Positions 48,633 through 57,337 of a stretch of DNA of 64,000 bases are shown here, in pieces. The stretch's first letter is position 1. Each line of letters starts with the position of its first letter. The DNA is taken from contig JAFUTN010000028.1 in assembly GCA_017484225.1 (NCBI GenBank), positions 1 to 64,000 of the forward strand, in the 5' to 3' direction. Made by a program: the position numbers and the translations under genes. The stretch is from Alphaproteobacteria bacterium. Its GTDB lineage: Bacteria; Pseudomonadota; Alphaproteobacteria; RF32; CAG-239. The notes under the pieces are model-generated. The model made no database searches. It was not told where the DNA came from and was given only the letters and a program-made list of their open reading frames with translations.

Positions 48633-49964
48633 TCAGTCCTTTAATTCCGTTAGATGTGAAGAATAGTGCGATTCTACCAATATAATTAATATATCTATAT
48701 TTTTAGAAACAATCTCTTCTTTCCACCGAGATAATTTAAGGTCGTCACCATACATATTATTGCATCTGCGCTTTAACACATTTTCAAAAGAAGACGCCAA
48801 AAAATAGGAAATGTTTTCGGTAAAAGAGTTTCCGATTATCATGACTTTTTGTTTATTGGGAGCATAAGAGGCATAAAAATCTTTATTATCTAAGTCGTCA
48901 ATATTTACTTTTAAATTTTCTTCTCTTTTGTGTTTATAATATTTATAATCAGTGTCTAAAGGACAATCTTTAACCGTAAGATTTAATAATTTACAGGAAT
49001 GACCTTCCCAAAAAACACGGTTAAATTCAGCTCTAACCATATTTGAGTAATAAATATCATAATCATTTTCCTTTAAAATGGTTAAATCGGGGAAATCTTT
49101 TTTTATGGCTTTCATTAATTCCTTATAGCCGATAAAAGCTCCCCAGTCTGTCCAATGATGATCTGTCTTAAAATAAACATAATCATATTTATTTGCCTCT
49201 TTCATGGCATTGAAAGGGTATACAATACTAAAGTTTGTTTTTTTTAATATGCTGTCAGCAATAATTTGTGCTTTGTCTTTTTCTTCTTTTGGTATAATCC
49301 GAAACTGTTCACTTCTTACAAAATCAAGTGTTCTCGGCACCAATTCTATATAGCATTTAATATTGTGCTCATTGCAAAATGTTTGATATGCCGACACTCC
49401 GACAAATATCTTTTGTAATTCATCATCTGAGATAGTTGAGAAAAGCTGGCTTGTATTTAAAATCCACTGATTTTTGTATATTCCCGCATCTTTTGTCTGA
49501 TAATATTTATTGGTATTCAATAAAATATGTTTATGGATAGCAAGTAACAGTTCTCTTCCTAAAAATCTATCGTTGAACCATTTATCAAACATTTTACCAT
49601 AGTTATAATTTATTATACCCTTTTTTATAAAAGGAGAATAGGGTGCTAATAAACGATTCTCTTGCTTTGAAAATGTTTCATCGGAAATATGTAACATAGG
49701 AATAAAAAGAAAAATAAAAAACACGGCAATCATCACAATATCAATCAGCGAATATTTTTTTTCAGATTTTAATCCCAATAAATTATTTGAAAATATGTAA
49801 AACAAAGAAAAAATAGGCACATCAATGGCGAGCAACGCAATCAAATCAATATTTAATGTTTTTAAATATTGCAGACTGCCAAAGAACAAACATAATCCAA
49901 TCAATACAAAGAATATGCCAAGAAAGATAGAGGATTTTAAAGAACAATTATTCCATAATTTCAT
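48633..49964 (-). CDS. AlgJ/AlgX-like O-acetylation protein (SGNH-type)
   Basis: 443 residues with several N-terminal membrane segments (about 12-110) and then an exported domain. FKTDHHWTDWGA (Asp-His pair) and IGNSFTENI (Ser nucleophile) mark the SGNH-like acetyltransferase used with AlgI proteins. It is first in the pair; the AlgI-like gene follows 3 bases later. AlgJ itself usually has one anchor; the extra membrane segments are unusual. Confidence 0.8.
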   Translation of the reverse strand: MKLWNNCSLKSSIFLGIFFVLIGLCLFFGSLQYLKTLNIDLIALLAIDVPIFSLFYIFSNNLLGLKSEKKYSLIDIVMIAVFFIFLFIPMLHISDETFSKQENRLLAPYSPFIKKGIINYNYGKMFDKWFNDRFLGRELLLAIHKHILLNTNKYYQTKDAGIYKNQWILNTSQLFSTISDDELQKIFVGVSAYQTFCNEHNIKCYIELVPRTLDFVRSEQFRIIPKEEKDKAQIIADSILKKTNFSIVYPFNAMKEANKYDYVYFKTDHHWTDWGAFIGYKELMKAIKKDFPDLTILKENDYDIYYSNMVRAEFNRVFWEGHSCKLLNLTVKDCPLDTDYKYYKHKREENLKVNIDDLDNKDFYASYAPNKQKVMIIGNSFTENISYFLASSFENVLKRRCNNMYGDDLKLSRWKEEIVSKNIDILIILVESHYSSHLTELKD

Positions 49965-50046
49965 CTGTAACCTGATAGTTTATTCCGGAACTTTTGTTTG
50001 CAATATTAAATTTATTTATCAAAATGTCAATTTATAAATACAGAAA

Positions 50047-50071
50047 AAGGCACTTGTTGTGCCTTTTTTTT
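50047..50071. terminator. Terminator downstream of tRNA-Thr
   Basis: AAGGCAC, loop TTGTT, GTGCCTT with T and A runs on both sides. It works in either direction; on the minus strand it ends the tRNA transcript. Confidence 0.7.
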
Positions 50072-50075
50072 GAAA

Positions 50076-50151
<76 letters not shown>

Positions 50152-50239
50152 AAAAACAAGCTATAATTAATACAGTTTGTTTCATTTTGCAAGAAATTAA
50201 TGCTTGCTTTCAACAAAATAAGCTCAAAATTTTATAAGC

Positions 50240-51118
50240 TTATTCAAAAATCCACTCAATCATGTTTTCATTATCATTTGAAGTCAATTTATCTGCTTCT
50301 TGCATGGTGTATATGCGTTTGTAACAAAACCCTCTGTCGGCAACATATCCTTCTATGCAAGAAATCTCCCCGTCCGGAGAACGATAATCGCAAAAGGCAC
50401 CGTTATAGTAAAATTCGGCTGTTTCATCACATTGTTCTTTGTCTCTCCGGTGACAGGAAGACGTGTTTTCATCCCATACGTAAATGCCCGAGCAATCATC
50501 CTTTCCGGCTAAAATCATTTGAGATGAAATATCAATAATTGAATAAACACTCTTACAATGGGAAAGTAATTCTTTCAAAGTGGCACAGGATTCCTCGTTT
50601 CCGACGCAGGTTATAGTTAAGTCGGCAATAGAGTAAGAGGCAAAAGCTTTGTTTTCTGTCATAATATCTGTTGTATGGTCAGATATGGTCAGATTTTTTA
50701 AGTTTGTTTCTTCAAAAGCATATCCGGATATACTTTTAACGGAATTTCCGATAACTACATCTGTCAGCTTGTGGTCATTTTCAAATGCACCGTGGTCTAT
50801 ACTGGTAACGGAATTTCCGATATTTGCACTCTTCAAGTTTTTTAAACCGGAAAAGGCGTAAGTATTGATATTTCTAATTCCTTGAATATCAACATAAGAT
50901 ATTGTTTGGGCGTATTCGGAATTTTTCCACGAAGCAGAAGTCATATCTCCGCTGCCGTTTATACTTAAATTTCCTTCTGAGCTTAAAATCCACTCACAAG
51001 TATGTTCATTGTTGCAATATCCGCTGTCAATGATTTCGGCTGCGGCAATAACAGATGATGCAATCATAAAAGTTAAAAAAAATGCAAATTTTTTAAGATG
51101 GTAGACTATTTTAAACAT
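50240..51118 (-). CDS. Secreted leucine-rich-repeat (BspA-like) protein B
   Basis: About 292 residues from the ATG at 51118, after AGGGGGA. Signal peptide near residues 1-27 (FLTFMIASSVIAAA). The mature protein starts with CNNEHTCEWIL, as in protein A. BspA-type LRR repeats follow (INTYAFSGLKNLKSANI, IDHGAFENDHKLTDVVI, ISGYAFEETNLKNLTI), then a Cys-rich module and the C-terminal signature QEAD..TS.DNEN.IEWIFE. It lies next to tRNA-Thr with no gene between. Upstream is a leader RNA of the same plan as protein A. Surface exposure is inferred. Confidence 0.75.
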   Translation of the reverse strand: MFKIVYHLKKFAFFLTFMIASSVIAAAEIIDSGYCNNEHTCEWILSSEGNLSINGSGDMTSASWKNSEYAQTISYVDIQGIRNINTYAFSGLKNLKSANIGNSVTSIDHGAFENDHKLTDVVIGNSVKSISGYAFEETNLKNLTISDHTTDIMTENKAFASYSIADLTITCVGNEESCATLKELLSHCKSVYSIIDISSQMILAGKDDCSGIYVWDENTSSCHRRDKEQCDETAEFYYNGAFCDYRSPDGEISCIEGYVADRGFCYKRIYTMQEADKLTSNDNENMIEWIFE

Positions 51119-51141
51119 GATTTTTCCCCCTATTGAATAAA

Positions 51142-51375
51142 TAAAAAAATGTCTCATTAAGAGACGATCAGGGAGTTAGCAAATCATATCGCAAGTAATG
51201 ACTCTTATGGTCTTTAGCAAGAATCCGCCTGAACATACACCATAAGCTCCCCAATCATAATGGGGATTAAAAACCAAAAAAGTATCCGTAAAAGGATACC
51301 GTTTCGGTATCTTGCGATAAGAGCCTGCTACAGCCCCGAACCTCTCTTTTTCAGGTTCTCGGCAAAAAATGCCGT
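51142..51375 (-). ncRNA. Structured leader or small RNA upstream of LRR protein B
   Basis: A structured region of about 234 bases between a promoter and a terminator that ends 24 bases before the LRR start. On the minus strand there are hairpins CGGCA/TGCCG, AACCT/AGGTT and GTATCC/GGATAC, then CCCCA/TGGGG and CTTATGGT/ACCATAAG. A closing stem pairs 51327-51337 with 51171-51180 (GGGG..TAGC/GCTA..CCC). ATCGCAAG also pairs with CTTGCGAT. The terminator is GTCTC-TTAAT-GAGAC plus T-run. No Rfam-type motif recognised. The 71-residue ORF across it is judged spurious. The gap 51119-51475 is otherwise empty. Confidence 0.5.
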
Positions 51376-51381
51376 GAGTAT

Positions 51382-51409
51382 ATGATAACAAATTTACGGA
51401 TTATTGCAA
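51382..51409 (-). promoter_or_regulatory. Promoter of LRR leader RNA B
   Basis: On the minus strand TTGCAA (51409-51404), a 16-base spacer and TATCAT (51387-51382), the same as for leader A. Confidence 0.6.
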
Positions 51410-51417
51410 ATAAAAAA

Positions 51418-51450
51418 GCTCCTTTTCTTTTGATTTTAAAGAAAAGAAGC
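51418..51450 (-). terminator. Terminator of the mscS gene
   Basis: On the minus strand GCTTCTTTTCTTT pairs with AAAAGAAAAGGAGC, followed by a T-run. It separates the channel gene from the LRR leader promoter. Confidence 0.65.
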
Positions 51451-51475
51451 CGGAATATTAATAATTTTTCAGGTG

Positions 51476-53941
51476 TTAATTAATTTTATTTAAATTTTCT
51501 CTTTCTTCGTTTGCCTTATCGCCGTTATAAATAACCATTTGCGTAAACGGAATTTCAATATTGTTCTCGGCAAATCTTTTGAAAATAAGATAACGCAAAT
51601 CACTTGGTTTAGTCCACGAAGCCCACAAATCCTTGATGTAGTAGCGCAACTCAAAATCAAGACTGCTGGCTCCGAAATCTTGGAACAAAACATAAGGTTC
51701 AGGATAACGCAAAATGTCTTTACATTCCTTTACGCAATCCAACAAAACTTGTTTAACTTTTTCCGGATCTGAGTTATATGCCACTCCGACTTTTATTGAC
51801 TGGCGAGCCATATTGTCACCGTGCGTTAAGTTTGTTACCGAACTTGAAAGAAGAGTCGCGTTAGGAATAATAACACTTGTGCGCTTAAATGTTTCCATTT
51901 CGGTTGAGCGAATATTAATTTGCTTAATTTTACCTTCTTCCCCGTTCATAATTACCCAGTCACCGACACGGAAAGGACGCTCCAGCAAAATAATGATACC
52001 GGAAACCAAATTTTTAATTACGTCTTGCAAACCGAAACCGATACCGACAGATAAAGCACCGGCAATGAATGCGAGGTTTGTTAAGTCAATACCCATGGCT
52101 ATAATTGCCAAAAGGATTGAAATAATAAAGCCGACAAAACTTACTCCGGATACGAGGGAATGTTTGATGCCGTCATCCATATCAATTTTGGCCAATACAT
52201 TGTCCGAAAGCTTGCTCTTAACGATTCTCATAACCGTTAAAGAACCGAAAAATACGACAATACCTAAAGCAACGGCAATTAAAGAAATTTGAATGCCTCC
52301 GATTTTGAAACCAAACAAGAGTCTGGTTGCTGCCTGCAACATAAAGTCACCGGGCAGTCCCCATAAGTTGAGCAAACTGAAAATAGCAATCAAAAGCAAG
52401 GTCGGATTAATAATGGCACGTAACCAAAAATCTATTTTGGCCACGACTTTTTTACTTGATTTATATTTTTTCATCAGAGGGGATAAAATGATGAGTTTTT
52501 TGATGATGTCTATCAATGAACGACGGAATACCTCAAAAATTCCGCACATGATTAGTGACAATACAATATGGCGCAAAATAAACAATGAAAGTTCAGGGTA
52601 TCCGAACAATGAAGCGGCAAAAGTAACACTGCAGAACAGGTCTGTGCCTAAAATCATTTTCATACCGTGGTTCAAAATAATTTCATCTTCGCCTTGCAAA
52701 GCATTTTCTTCACCATCTGCATCATTATCGGTTTTTTCTTTAGGTGAATCAAATGCTATTTTTGCAAACCACATTAGTGAAAAAGCAGTGACAGCACACG
52801 ACAGAATCATTGTAAAATGGATTGTTTCAAGAGAATATTTGGCCTCTTGAGCAATATACATTTGCGCAAGCGTGAACAAGTTAAACACGATATATGTGAA
52901 TAACATTTTGGTAAATTTTGCCGCTTTTTCGGTGGAAACATTTACTAAACGCCATTGCGGGTAGTAAGGGGCAAAAGTCACGCGTGAAGCAGTTGCCTCA
53001 CCGATAGCCATTAAGGTGCAGAAAGATATACACATTAAAACAGTTTGCAACAGGCTGCCTTCAAATATTTTGGTGCTGACCATCCAAATAATACAGCCGA
53101 TAATCAAAAAGGCAAAAATCAATCCACGAGCTATGGCAACGGCAATAGCGGCAATAACTTTGCGGTTAAAGGTCGGATTAACGATTTCGGCCTTATATCC
53201 CCAGTTATTCAGTATAAAACGTCGCAAAATGATAGCCAATGTCAGTGCGATAATTAAAACGAAGATAACAGAGGCAATGCTCAACAAAGCGTAAGAACGT
53301 TGCGATTCCGGCACGCTCATATACCAATCTATCGGAGATTTTGTTACATTCCAGAAGAAAATGGCATAAGCCTTAACACCGCTGAAAAAAACTACCGGAT
53401 TAATAAAAGCTGAGCGTTTTGTTATTAAATCTCCGTATATTTTCTGATTGCGTGCATTTAATACTTTATTGGTTAATTCTTCCAATTTTAATAATGTTAA
53501 ATCGGCCTCTTTCAGCAAACGATCCTGAGAAGACATTTCTTTTATCAGCTCAGTTCGTTGTAATGTAATAGCTTCGTCTTCGGCCTCGCCGTTTTGCGGT
53601 TCGGCACCCAAAGCATCAAGCTGTTTCTGCACAAACTTTACATTTTTTTCTATTTCTTTTTTGTAATTGACAATTAAAGTGTCTTGAGAGGTTAAAAAGG
53701 ACACAAAGTCGTCTATGTCGTTTTTATCGGCATTATCGTTTTTCAAAACATCTTCTATTTGTTCAATATCTTTGTTGATTTTTTCAAAATCAACGTCCTG
53801 TATAGATGTAACTGCTTCCAACTCAATTTTGTTGTTTGCGACGTCCGGTTTCGGGGCGGGAACATCCATGGCAAAAACGGAAGCAGCCTGTAAAAAAGCG
53901 GCAATAAATACTAAGCTTAAAATTTTGATATGTTTTAACAT
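51476..53941 (-). CDS. MscS-family mechanosensitive channel with DUF3772-like N-terminus
   Basis: 821 residues. A signal peptide (about 1-24) is followed by a coiled-coil periplasmic domain (about 45-180), roughly ten membrane segments and the MscS core. The pore helix region reads LSVGIGFGLQDVIKNLVSGIIILLERPFRVGDWVIM; the cytoplasmic vestibule follows. It releases solutes on osmotic downshock. Its start overlaps the end of the asd-like gene by 7 bases (ATGTTAA), so translation is coupled to that gene. Confidence 0.9.
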   Translation of the reverse strand: MLKHIKILSLVFIAAFLQAASVFAMDVPAPKPDVANNKIELEAVTSIQDVDFEKINKDIEQIEDVLKNDNADKNDIDDFVSFLTSQDTLIVNYKKEIEKNVKFVQKQLDALGAEPQNGEAEDEAITLQRTELIKEMSSQDRLLKEADLTLLKLEELTNKVLNARNQKIYGDLITKRSAFINPVVFFSGVKAYAIFFWNVTKSPIDWYMSVPESQRSYALLSIASVIFVLIIALTLAIILRRFILNNWGYKAEIVNPTFNRKVIAAIAVAIARGLIFAFLIIGCIIWMVSTKIFEGSLLQTVLMCISFCTLMAIGEATASRVTFAPYYPQWRLVNVSTEKAAKFTKMLFTYIVFNLFTLAQMYIAQEAKYSLETIHFTMILSCAVTAFSLMWFAKIAFDSPKEKTDNDADGEENALQGEDEIILNHGMKMILGTDLFCSVTFAASLFGYPELSLFILRHIVLSLIMCGIFEVFRRSLIDIIKKLIILSPLMKKYKSSKKVVAKIDFWLRAIINPTLLLIAIFSLLNLWGLPGDFMLQAATRLLFGFKIGGIQISLIAVALGIVVFFGSLTVMRIVKSKLSDNVLAKIDMDDGIKHSLVSGVSFVGFIISILLAIIAMGIDLTNLAFIAGALSVGIGFGLQDVIKNLVSGIIILLERPFRVGDWVIMNGEEGKIKQINIRSTEMETFKRTSVIIPNATLLSSSVTNLTHGDNMARQSIKVGVAYNSDPEKVKQVLLDCVKECKDILRYPEPYVLFQDFGASSLDFELRYYIKDLWASWTKPSDLRYLIFKRFAENNIEIPFTQMVIYNGDKANEERENLNKIN

Positions 53942-54957
53942 TTGACACCTATTTTTTTTATGTTCATTTGAAATAAATTATACGCATTACGTGCCGTGCA
54001 GGCGCGTAAATTGTCGGCAACACACCAAAAACTGAAACCGTTTTCAACGGAAATATCTTGTCTTAGGCGGCTTACATAAACATCATCTTCTCCTTGCACG
54101 TCATTAACGGAAACATATCCGCAGTCAACGTGTTTATCAAAAACAACCACACCTTTTGTTTCGCGCATTGCATTGCGAATTTCGTCAACGTCTACCTCAT
54201 TTTCACATTCAACGTTTACAAATTCTCCGATACCGATAAATGTAGGCACAAATGCACAATTTGCATGAACTTTTATATCAGTACCTAAAATTTTCTTAAT
54301 TTCGGCATTATATGACCATTCAAATTTTGTCTCTTCGCCGATAAATTCGCTGACTTGCGGCAATACGTTAAAAGCTATTTGCTTTTTAAATACCTGCTCA
54401 TCATCTACCAACGGCTCATTCATAAAAATTTTTCTGGTTTGTGTGAATAACTCGTCCATAGCTTCTTTACCGTAAACCGAGGCGGAAACGTAGGCATTAA
54501 TAACCAGTCTTGTTATTTTATTGGATTGTGTGGTTTTTTGCAAAGCTACCAGAATTTGTGTAACCTGCGGAGAAGGCAAAGCGATAATGCCTTTTTTTGC
54601 CCGATTCCAAACATCTTCATCATTAATTCCGCTGACAACTAAAGGAACATCAGTATCCATAACGTAGGCTCCGGAGCAATCAATAACTTTAACATTTTTG
54701 GACAGCGCCCGCGGAATATAATGTTTGGCAACTTCTTCCGAGGTCATGAAAACAGCGGCGGTTACGGAAGAAAAATCAAAATCTTCTAAATTAAAAACAT
54801 CAATATCTTCATCTTCTCCGTAAGATACTTGTGTGCCGAGCGGACTGTTTGTATCTACGGCAAAAATGGTAGATGACTTTACGGAGTTTTCTTCCAAAAT
54901 ACTTAAAAATTCACGCCCCAAACTTCCGGTAACGCCGACAATAGCTGTTTTACTCAT
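53935..54957 (-). CDS. Aspartate-semialdehyde dehydrogenase paralogue lacking catalytic residues
   Basis: 340 residues with the whole Asd fold: the N-terminal NADP-binding GVTGSLGREFLSIL, VIDCSGAYVMDTDVPLVVSGIN, and VSASVYGKEAMDEL. The active site is lost. Where Asd has NPNCST, this protein has LPSPQV, so the nucleophilic Cys is Pro130. The RVPV..GH segment reads FVPTFIGIG, losing Arg and His. It cannot carry out the dehydrogenase reaction by the known mechanism and recalls the USG-1 type of Asd relatives. It is translationally coupled to the mscS gene. Confidence 0.8.
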   Translation of the reverse strand: MSKTAIVGVTGSLGREFLSILEENSVKSSTIFAVDTNSPLGTQVSYGEDEDIDVFNLEDFDFSSVTAAVFMTSEEVAKHYIPRALSKNVKVIDCSGAYVMDTDVPLVVSGINDEDVWNRAKKGIIALPSPQVTQILVALQKTTQSNKITRLVINAYVSASVYGKEAMDELFTQTRKIFMNEPLVDDEQVFKKQIAFNVLPQVSEFIGEETKFEWSYNAEIKKILGTDIKVHANCAFVPTFIGIGEFVNVECENEVDVDEIRNAMRETKGVVVFDKHVDCGYVSVNDVQGEDDVYVSRLRQDISVENGFSFWCVADNLRACTARNAYNLFQMNIKKIGVKC

Positions 54958-55092
54958 AACAAAACCTCTCTTTTAAAAAACTTTTTCGCCATGTTAGCCG
55001 ATAAATATTTAAAATATGTATAATAAAATTATTTTTTATGAAAAATTAACTTCACTGTTATATTTTTTCTTTAATAAAGAAGGAGAAAAGTA

Positions 55093-55638
55093 ATGAAAAA
55101 TTTTCTGGGTATATTGCTGGGTATTCTTTTGGTAACGTCGGGGACAAATGCTGCGGAAATTAAAGATGCCGAAAATACATTGGTAATGGAACTGAAAGAC
55201 GGTAAAGTTTTGATTGAAATGTATCCGGATTTGGCTCCGAACCATGTTGCACGTATCAAAGAACTTGTGCGCAAAGGATTTTACGACGGTTTAAAGTTTC
55301 ACCGTGTTATAGACGGATTTATGGCGCAAACCGGAGATCCGAAAGGAACGGGAACAGGCGGCAGCGGAAAAAAATTGAAAGCCGAATTTAGTGATAAACA
55401 CCACGGCCGAGGCACTGTTTCCATGGCCAGAACATCTGATCCGGATTCGGCAGACAGTCAATTTTTTATTTGCTTCAAAAATGCCGGTCATTTAGACGGG
55501 AAATATACCGTGTGGGGGCAGGTTATAGAAGGGATGGAGTTTGTTGATAACATAAAAAAGGGGAATGAAAATAACGGAAAAGTTACGGATCCGGATGTGA
55601 TTGTTTCCTTAAAAGTTTTAGCCGATATAAAAAAATAA
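55093..55638 (+). CDS. ppiA: Periplasmic cyclophilin-type peptidyl-prolyl isomerase
   Basis: 181 residues with a Sec signal ending near TNA-AE. The cyclophilin core shows FHRVIDGFMAQTGDPKGTGTGG, DSQFFICFKNAGHLDGKYTVWGQV and GMEFVDNI; catalytic Arg lies in FHRV. It speeds proline isomerisation in exported proteins. AAGGAG lies 6 bases before the ATG. Monocistronic with a terminator. Other periplasmic PPIases cannot be excluded as the closer family name. Confidence 0.88.
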   Translation: MKNFLGILLGILLVTSGTNAAEIKDAENTLVMELKDGKVLIEMYPDLAPNHVARIKELVRKGFYDGLKFHRVIDGFMAQTGDPKGTGTGGSGKKLKAEFSDKHHGRGTVSMARTSDPDSADSQFFICFKNAGHLDGKYTVWGQVIEGMEFVDNIKKGNENNGKVTDPDVIVSLKVLADIKK

Positions 55639-55672
55639 AATAAAAATTTTTTCTCAATTTAAATATAATCAG

Positions 55673-55706
55673 AATGCACCGGAAAAAGGTGCATTTTGGT
55701 TTTTTA
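55673..55706 (+). terminator. Terminator of the cyclophilin gene
   Basis: AATGCACC (55673-55680) and GGTGCATT (55688-55695) followed by a T-rich stretch, 19 bases before the integrase start. Confidence 0.75.
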
Positions 55707-55724
55707 AACTAATGGAGATAAAAA

Positions 55725-57311
55725 ATGGAAAATAAAAACGGAAAATTATTTCTTTCGGAAGATGATGTAGAAAATATTGTTGCTTTGCGAGTTAAAGAAA
55801 TTCAAAAAAATATAGATAAAAAATATTTTGCAATAAAAGACAATAAACTTACTATGGATGATTTGTCCGCAACATTATTGCAAAAAAGCGATTTTTTGAA
55901 ATCCGGATATTCCGGTGATTATGAAGAATTTAAAAATAATGTTGTTATCGGCTACATAAAAAAATATTTTTCAACCTTAAAAAACAGCAAAAATATTCCG
56001 GATAAGATTCTGGATTTTTTAAATTCGGGTATTCAGGAAAAAAATATTTTATCTGCACAAAAACAACGTCCGGAATGGTTTTCCGACTTGCTTAATTATT
56101 TTCTTATGGCAGATGACTATGTGATAAATAGGGTTAAAGCCATACAAAATAACAGTCGTGACTTTTATGTGGCAGCCATTATAGAAAGGTGCCTGCGTTA
56201 TATTGATGAAGAATATTTGTATAATAATGTGCGTATGCCTAATGTTAAAACACTCTGGACCGTGGCATATCAAAAATTTGAAGAATATAAAAAAACGGTA
56301 AAGGGAACGGGGGAAAACAGATTATATCAGTGCCGCAGTTGTCTGGAAGTTATTTTTGCGCTGATTAATAAAAAATACGTTGAAAGTCTTAATGTTCATG
56401 ATTGCGAATTTATTTCTTCAAAAATATACTTTTTGCCCAAAAATTATTTAAAACAAAAACTTCCGAAAGATAAAAAATTGCGTGATTATTTATTACCGTA
56501 TGCTTCGGAAAAAACAATAGCGACATCAACAGCAAAAAAATATTTGAATGTATTTAAGGAGTTTTTGGCTTTTTGCCAACGAAAAGGGTATGTTAATCAG
56601 GTGTTGAACGTGCAAATAGAAGTTCCGTCACGTAATAACGGAGCAAGTTATGACCGATTCAGCAAGAAGGAATTGATTAAGATTTTTGATGCAGATAATT
56701 ATTTTTTATACAGCAATAAAAAATTTTTGTTCAGATTTTATGTGATGTTGCTGGGGCTGTATTCCGGTGCAAGGCTCAATGAATTATGTCAGATATATTG
56801 TGATGATGTTAAAAAGCAGGGCAACATTTATTACATAGACATTAATGACAGCCGTTCCGACCAGCACCTGAAAAACAAATCTTCCAACCGTTTAATTCCC
56901 GTTCATCCAAAGTTGGTTGAAATGGGATTTATTGATTATATTAAAAAGGTTCGTGAGCAAAACAATGAAAGGGTGTTTTACCAATTTACTTATTCCGGTC
57001 GTAATCACTATACGGATAAAATGTCAAAATGGTTCGGTCGGTATCTGGATTATTTGGGGATAGAGAGCCGTAAGAAAGTTTTTCACAGCTTTCGTCACAC
57101 GGTAAAGCCGGAATTGCGTGATGCCGGTGTAAAACAAGAATATCAGAATATGATTTGCGGTTGGGAAGGGCGTGATACCGGAGAGAGGTTTTACGGACGC
57201 AGCGTAAACCTCAAAATTTTGTATCGCGAGATATGCAAGCTGCAATACCCTTATTTAGAAGAAAGTTTTCAGAAAATAAAAGAAAAATATTTTATCAATA
57301 ATGTTCTGTAA
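55725..57311 (+). CDS. Tyrosine recombinase/phage-type integrase
   Basis: 528 residues. A long N-terminal part (about 1-260) precedes a SAM-like core-binding domain (265-300) and the catalytic domain. Catalytic residues are Arg350 (YSGARLNEL), His454 and Arg457 (HSFRHT), Trp480 in place of the second His (GWEG), and Tyr490 (ERFYG). The enzyme looks intact. No excisionase, phage structural genes, or attachment repeats were noticed nearby, so it stands alone. It could be a remnant of a mobile element or a domesticated recombinase. Confidence 0.85.
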   Translation: MENKNGKLFLSEDDVENIVALRVKEIQKNIDKKYFAIKDNKLTMDDLSATLLQKSDFLKSGYSGDYEEFKNNVVIGYIKKYFSTLKNSKNIPDKILDFLNSGIQEKNILSAQKQRPEWFSDLLNYFLMADDYVINRVKAIQNNSRDFYVAAIIERCLRYIDEEYLYNNVRMPNVKTLWTVAYQKFEEYKKTVKGTGENRLYQCRSCLEVIFALINKKYVESLNVHDCEFISSKIYFLPKNYLKQKLPKDKKLRDYLLPYASEKTIATSTAKKYLNVFKEFLAFCQRKGYVNQVLNVQIEVPSRNNGASYDRFSKKELIKIFDADNYFLYSNKKFLFRFYVMLLGLYSGARLNELCQIYCDDVKKQGNIYYIDINDSRSDQHLKNKSSNRLIPVHPKLVEMGFIDYIKKVREQNNERVFYQFTYSGRNHYTDKMSKWFGRYLDYLGIESRKKVFHSFRHTVKPELRDAGVKQEYQNMICGWEGRDTGERFYGRSVNLKILYREICKLQYPYLEESFQKIKEKYFINNVL

Positions 57312-57337
57312 AAAAGGAGCGGAGAAATTCTCCGCTC
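57310..57337. terminator. Terminator between integrase and metallophosphoesterase genes
   Basis: GAGCGGAG (57317-57324) and CTCCGCTC (57330-57337). The minus-strand T-run (57310-57316) makes it a better terminator for the metallophosphoesterase gene. Confidence 0.65.

Noticed and set aside
51176..51391. 71-residue reverse ORF across the LRR leader B
   Set aside because: It coincides with a region better explained as structured RNA; strong stems dictate the sequence.
53935..54957. Functional aspartate-semialdehyde dehydrogenase
   Set aside because: Catalytic Cys, Arg and His are all replaced, so the active enzyme name was not used.
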